Source of the DNA: an uncultured Pseudomonadota bacterium
GTDB lineage: Bacteria > Pseudomonadota > Gammaproteobacteria > Methylococcales > Methylomonadaceae
Assembly (NCBI GenBank): GCA_903928965.1
Contig: CAIYSZ010000113.1
Coordinates: 1 to 38,840 of the forward strand
Direction of reading: 5' to 3'
DNA length: 38,840 bases
The notes below the pieces were generated by a model that saw nothing but the letters and a program-made list of their open reading frames with translations, had not been told where the DNA came from and searched no databases. This document shows, piece by piece, positions 35,957 through 38,840 of this stretch. A program made the position numbers and the translations under genes. How positions within the stretch are numbered: position 1 is the stretch's first letter; each line of letters starts with the position of its first letter.

Positions 35957-36988
35957 ATGGCGGAACCGAAACCTTACCATCCCCCTTACACGATTACCGC
36001 CGCAATTTTGAATTTGGCGGCGGAAATCGGCGAGTTGGTCGGCCGCCTTGGCGTATCGTCCGAGCAAAAGCTGACTCCGCGTTTGCGGCGGGAAAATCGG
36101 ATACGCACGATTCAGGCTTCGTTGGCGATTGAAAATAATTCATTGAGTTTGCGGCAAGTGAGCGCGGTGTTGGAGGGTAAGCGGGTGTTGGGTTTGCCGC
36201 GCGAGATTCAGGAGGTGCACAACGCCTTTGCCGCCTATGAGGCCATGGACGCATGGTTGCCGCATGCCGAAACGGATTTATTGGCCGCGCATGGATTGTT
36301 GATGCAGGGCTTGGTGGATAGGCCTGGGGCCTACCGTAGCGGCGGCGCGGGCATTTTTCGCGGGGAGCAATTAGTGCATATGGCCCCGCCTGCCGACCGG
36401 GCGCCTGATCTGATGCGGGACTTGCTGGCTTGGCTGGAGCGGAGCCAGGAACATCCGTTGATCGCGGGTTGTTTGTTTCATTATGAATTGGAGTTTATTC
36501 ATCCGTTCGCCGACGGCAATGGCCGCATGGGGCGGTTATGGCAAACCTTGATTTTGCGCCGCTGGAAGCCTCTGCTGGCTTACTTGCCGGTGGAGTCGGT
36601 GATTAAAGCGCGGCAGCAGGATTATTATCAAGCCTTGGCGGAGGCGGATGCACAAGCCAATGCCACGCCGTTTGTGGAATATATGCTGCGCATGTTGTGT
36701 GAGGCCTTGCACGAGGCGCTTGCAAGCGATCAAGCAACCGATCAAGCTGTCGACCAAGTTACCGACCAAGTACGATGCTTGCTTGGGGTTATCGGCAAGG
36801 GGGAGTTAACCACCGCCGAGTTGATGGCGAGCTTAGGTCTAGCGCACCGGCCGACATTTAGACTTAATTATTTGAATCCGGCTTTGGATGGCGGTTGGGT
36901 GGAGCGGACGCGGCCGGATGCGCCGCGTAGCCCGGCGCAACGGTATCGGGTTACCGAGAAGGGGTGGTTGTGGTTGGGTGGTAATTAG
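35957..36988 (+). CDS. Fic-family AMP-transferase with N-terminal self-inhibitory motif
   Basis: Fic proteins transfer AMP (or other groups) from nucleotides to hydroxyl groups of target proteins. The 343-residue protein has the complete Fic core HPFADGNGRMGR at residues 182-193. It also has the inhibitory motif S/T-x-x-x-E-N as SLAIEN at residues 55-60, so it belongs to the class with the inhibitory helix in the same chain (class II). Residues about 240-256 are a DQxxDQ repeat (DQATDQAVDQVTDQV) of a kind seen as a linker in this family, followed by a winged-helix-like C-terminal domain (TTAELMASLGLAHRPTF). Target unknown. It lies between the housekeeping operon and a toxin-antitoxin-like pair. 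Confidence 0.93.
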   Translation: MAEPKPYHPPYTITAAILNLAAEIGELVGRLGVSSEQKLTPRLRRENRIRTIQASLAIENNSLSLRQVSAVLEGKRVLGLPREIQEVHNAFAAYEAMDAWLPHAETDLLAAHGLLMQGLVDRPGAYRSGGAGIFRGEQLVHMAPPADRAPDLMRDLLAWLERSQEHPLIAGCLFHYELEFIHPFADGNGRMGRLWQTLILRRWKPLLAYLPVESVIKARQQDYYQALAEADAQANATPFVEYMLRMLCEALHEALASDQATDQAVDQVTDQVRCLLGVIGKGELTTAELMASLGLAHRPTFRLNYLNPALDGGWVERTRPDAPRSPAQRYRVTEKGWLWLGGN

Positions 36989-37145
36989 CATTTTTTGAGC
37001 CTGTGTAGACGGTTGCTGCTTAATTATGCGAAACTTAATCTAACCGTAAACCCAATGCATGCTCGCCAAGGAACACGAACTTCCGAGAAGATGAGGAATT
37101 CAGCTACTGACTTGATTTGTATAGACTAATAAATTTAATGTAAAA
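36989..37145. other. Short gap before the ImmA/IrrE-type gene
   Basis: No gene is seen. The stretch becomes AT-rich toward 37145. A TTGATT lies near 37112 and TATAGA close after it, but no promoter with proper spacing can be assigned. Confidence 0.35.
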
Positions 37146-38276
37146 ATGGAAACCTTGCAAATATCTCCAAGCGTGTTGCGCTGGGCTGCTGATCAACGTG
37201 GCCTGAGTCTTGATGCGCTTATGGATTTATTGGGTACGCCAAGCAAACAAGATGATTTTTTAGCCGGGAAATTATCCATGGCGCAAACCGAAAAACTATC
37301 CCAAAAAACACATATACCATTTGGTTATTTTTTTCTGGATACGCCGCCGGATATACCGCCATACACTATCCCCGATCTAAGGCAAACAATCAATCCGGAG
37401 CCGTTGAGTACTGATTTCATTGAAGTTTTGGATGACGTATGTCGTAAACAACAGTGGTATCTGGAGTATTTGCAGGAGCAAGGTGAGCAACAACTTGATT
37501 TTGTCGGCAAATATTCATTCAATGCCAATTTACCGGCGGAGCAAATAGCCGCTGATATTAAGCACACGCTTGGGTTAGGCGACCAAGAACGCAAACAATG
37601 CAAAAATTACGCGGAATTTTTCACCCTGCTAAGTGAAAAAGCAGAAAATGTAGGCATTCTGGTTTTTAAAAACAGCATCGTAAAAAGTAATACTCGCAGG
37701 AGTTTGTCCGTTACCGAATTTAGAGGCTTCGCCATTGCAAATCCTTTGGCGCCGCTGATTTTTATCAATGGCAAGGATAGCGAGGCGGCCTGGATATTTA
37801 CGCTGGCGCACGAACTGGCGCATATCTGGTTAGGTGAAAGCGGCGTTTCCGATATACTTACGCAACAGAAAAAAAATGATGACGGGCTGGAGGCGTATTG
37901 CAACCGCATTGCCGCCGAACTGCTAACGCCTAAAGCTCAATTTCTGGATGCCTGGGAACAAATCGAGACGCCTCGGTTCGGTACACTCAGCAAAATCTTT
38001 AAAGTAAGCCAGTTGGTTATCGCCAGACGTGGGTTGGATTTAGGCAAAATTGATTGGTCAAGCTATCAAGACGTTGCCCAAGCCAGTCACAAAACAAAAA
38101 CGGCTGGCGGCGGGGATGCATATCACAGTTATCCGCTTAGAAATAGCAAGCGGCTAACTCGTGCGTTGGTGGCTACTGCCATGAGCGGCGGCATTATGCT
38201 GCGCGAGGCCGCCAGCTTGTTGAATGTGAGGACTGATACCGTCATGGAGTTAAGCAAGCGGCTGGATATTCGATGA
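37146..38276 (+). CDS. ImmA/IrrE-family metallopeptidase with N-terminal XRE-like region
   Basis: The 376-residue protein starts with a helix-turn-helix-like region (SPSVLRWAADQRGLSLDALM, then KLSMAQTEKLSQKTHIPFGY). It carries the zinc-peptidase motif HELAH at residues 222-226 with a downstream glutamate-bearing helix (YCNRIAAELLTP), as in COG2856/ImmA-IrrE proteins. A C-terminal segment follows (REAASLLNVRTDTVMELSKRL) that again resembles a small DNA-binding helix set. These proteins cleave repressors or act as antitoxin-like regulators. The stop overlaps the next gene as ATGA, and in other genomes this protein type precedes DUF4411 proteins, so a toxin-antitoxin role is inferred. Codon use is more AT-rich than in the truD operon, suggesting transfer. 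Confidence 0.88.
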   Translation: METLQISPSVLRWAADQRGLSLDALMDLLGTPSKQDDFLAGKLSMAQTEKLSQKTHIPFGYFFLDTPPDIPPYTIPDLRQTINPEPLSTDFIEVLDDVCRKQQWYLEYLQEQGEQQLDFVGKYSFNANLPAEQIAADIKHTLGLGDQERKQCKNYAEFFTLLSEKAENVGILVFKNSIVKSNTRRSLSVTEFRGFAIANPLAPLIFINGKDSEAAWIFTLAHELAHIWLGESGVSDILTQQKKNDDGLEAYCNRIAAELLTPKAQFLDAWEQIETPRFGTLSKIFKVSQLVIARRGLDLGKIDWSSYQDVAQASHKTKTAGGGDAYHSYPLRNSKRLTRALVATAMSGGIMLREAASLLNVRTDTVMELSKRLDIR

Positions 38277-38746
38277 CCTCAACTGCCAGGTATTTGATTG
38301 ATAGCAATGTATTTATACAGGCCAAAAACTTTCATTATCGGTTTGAGTTTTGTATTGGATTCTGGCAATGGCTGCAACATGCGCATCAAGCAGGGTTAGT
38401 TTATAGTATCGACAGAGTTCACAGAGAACTCAACGATGGCTATGTAGACGACCCGGTTCGAGTTTGGGCGAATACTTTGCCCAAAAGCTTTTTTATTCCT
38501 GATACTAAGGATGGCATCGTTATGCAAGCCTATCGTCAGGTAATGCAATGGAATGTCAGTAACCGCCACTATACCCAACAAGCCAGGGATGAGTTTGCTA
38601 GATTCGATAAAGCCGATGCATTTTTGATTGCCGTAGCCAAAGCGCACGGGTTTATAGTGGTCACTCATGAATTGAGCAATCCAAAAGCACAAAGACGGGT
38701 ACTGATTCCTGATGCGGCCAAAGTATTTGACCTGAATCCGTGTTAA
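38273..38746 (+). CDS. DUF4411 PIN-like protein, probable toxin of the pair
   Basis: The 157-residue protein has the PIN-like opening RYLIDSNVFIQAKN with Asp10, then VYSIDRVHRELNDG, FARFDKADAFLIAVAKAHG and FIVVTHE. This gives acidic residues at the positions expected for a PIN-type RNase site. It matches the DUF4411 family, which is commonly encoded after an ImmA/IrrE-type gene. The start ATG overlaps the upstream stop, so the two are co-translated. The activity as an RNase toxin is inferred from the fold and context. Confidence 0.88.
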   Translation: MTSTARYLIDSNVFIQAKNFHYRFEFCIGFWQWLQHAHQAGLVYSIDRVHRELNDGYVDDPVRVWANTLPKSFFIPDTKDGIVMQAYRQVMQWNVSNRHYTQQARDEFARFDKADAFLIAVAKAHGFIVVTHELSNPKAQRRVLIPDAAKVFDLNPC

Positions 38747-38784
38747 ATTCACGCAAAACGATCACAAGCATCTGATAAATAAGG

Positions 38785-38790
38785 TATAAT
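38785..38790 (+). promoter_or_regulatory. TATAAT box before the last gene
   Basis: A perfect TATAAT lies 30 bases before the ATG at 38821. ATCACA (38761-38766, spacer 18) is a fair -35 with four of six matches. Confidence 0.5.
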
Positions 38791-38820
38791 ATAGATTTAC
38801 ACTATTCACCCATTTTGACT

Positions 38821-38840
38821 ATGGCACGTTTTAAGCTTAA
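38821..38840 (+). CDS. First codons of a gene cut by the window end
   Basis: ATGGCACGTTTTAAGCTT encodes MARFKL and stays open to the edge. The TATAAT box 30 bases upstream supports a real start, but no ribosome site is obvious and the family cannot be told from six residues. Confidence 0.35.

Overview
The window reads as chromosome of a moderately GC-rich gammaproteobacterium. The best guess is a methanotroph of the Methylomonas type (Methylococcales). The reasons are a complete pqqABCDE cluster, exosortase-type VPLPA C-terminal sorting tails, REP-like intergenic hairpins, and the gammaproteobacterial order pyrG-kdsA-eno-ftsB-ispD-ispF-truD. No methane or methanol oxidation gene lies inside the window, so the assignment is an inference.

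Left part (1-5.2 kb, mostly minus strand): the start of an Rpn/PD-(D/E)XK gene cut by the window edge; a 500-base gap with REP-like hairpins; and the PQQ cofactor operon pqqA-B-C-D-E. A 24-residue PqqA precursor sits at 3852-3926, with a strong terminator/attenuator after it and a near-perfect palindrome just before it. A TauE/SafE-type membrane exporter follows. Next (5.2-13 kb, plus strand) come cca, rlmJ, a small membrane protein, the TldD/PmbA metalloprotease pair and a secreted beta-propeller protein.

Middle (13-17 kb): sseA and a quinone oxidoreductase on the minus strand, then a variable patch. The patch holds a ParD antitoxin with a truncated ParE, REP-like hairpins, a 19-base T run, an AT-rich gene for a secreted protein with a degenerate VPLPA tail, the 3' remnant of a Phd antitoxin, a 33-codon stub of VapC, and a 65-base imperfect palindrome. 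It looks like a site of repeated insertion and decay. Next (17-22.5 kb, minus strand) is an extracytoplasmic block: a VPLPA-CTERM surface protein directly followed by a large secreted type I sulfatase, then, past a hairpin, an eight-heme cytochrome with HEAT/TPR-like repeats.

Right part: argC and a phospholipase-D-fold protein (plus). Then the complete AmmeMemoRadiSam trio is arranged divergently, with the radical SAM enzyme on minus and the Memo-like and AMMECR1-like proteins on plus. Thiopurine methyltransferase follows, and then a relic of a GmrSD-type (DUF1524) restriction nuclease. The long housekeeping operon pyrG-kdsA-eno-ftsB-ispD-ispF-truD makes CTP, Kdo-8-phosphate, phosphoenolpyruvate, the divisome and MEP-pathway intermediates, and tRNA pseudouridine. 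The window ends in an accessory block: a self-inhibited Fic protein, an ImmA/IrrE-type metallopeptidase gene overlapping a DUF4411 PIN-like gene (a probable toxin-antitoxin module), and the first codons of another gene behind a TATAAT box.
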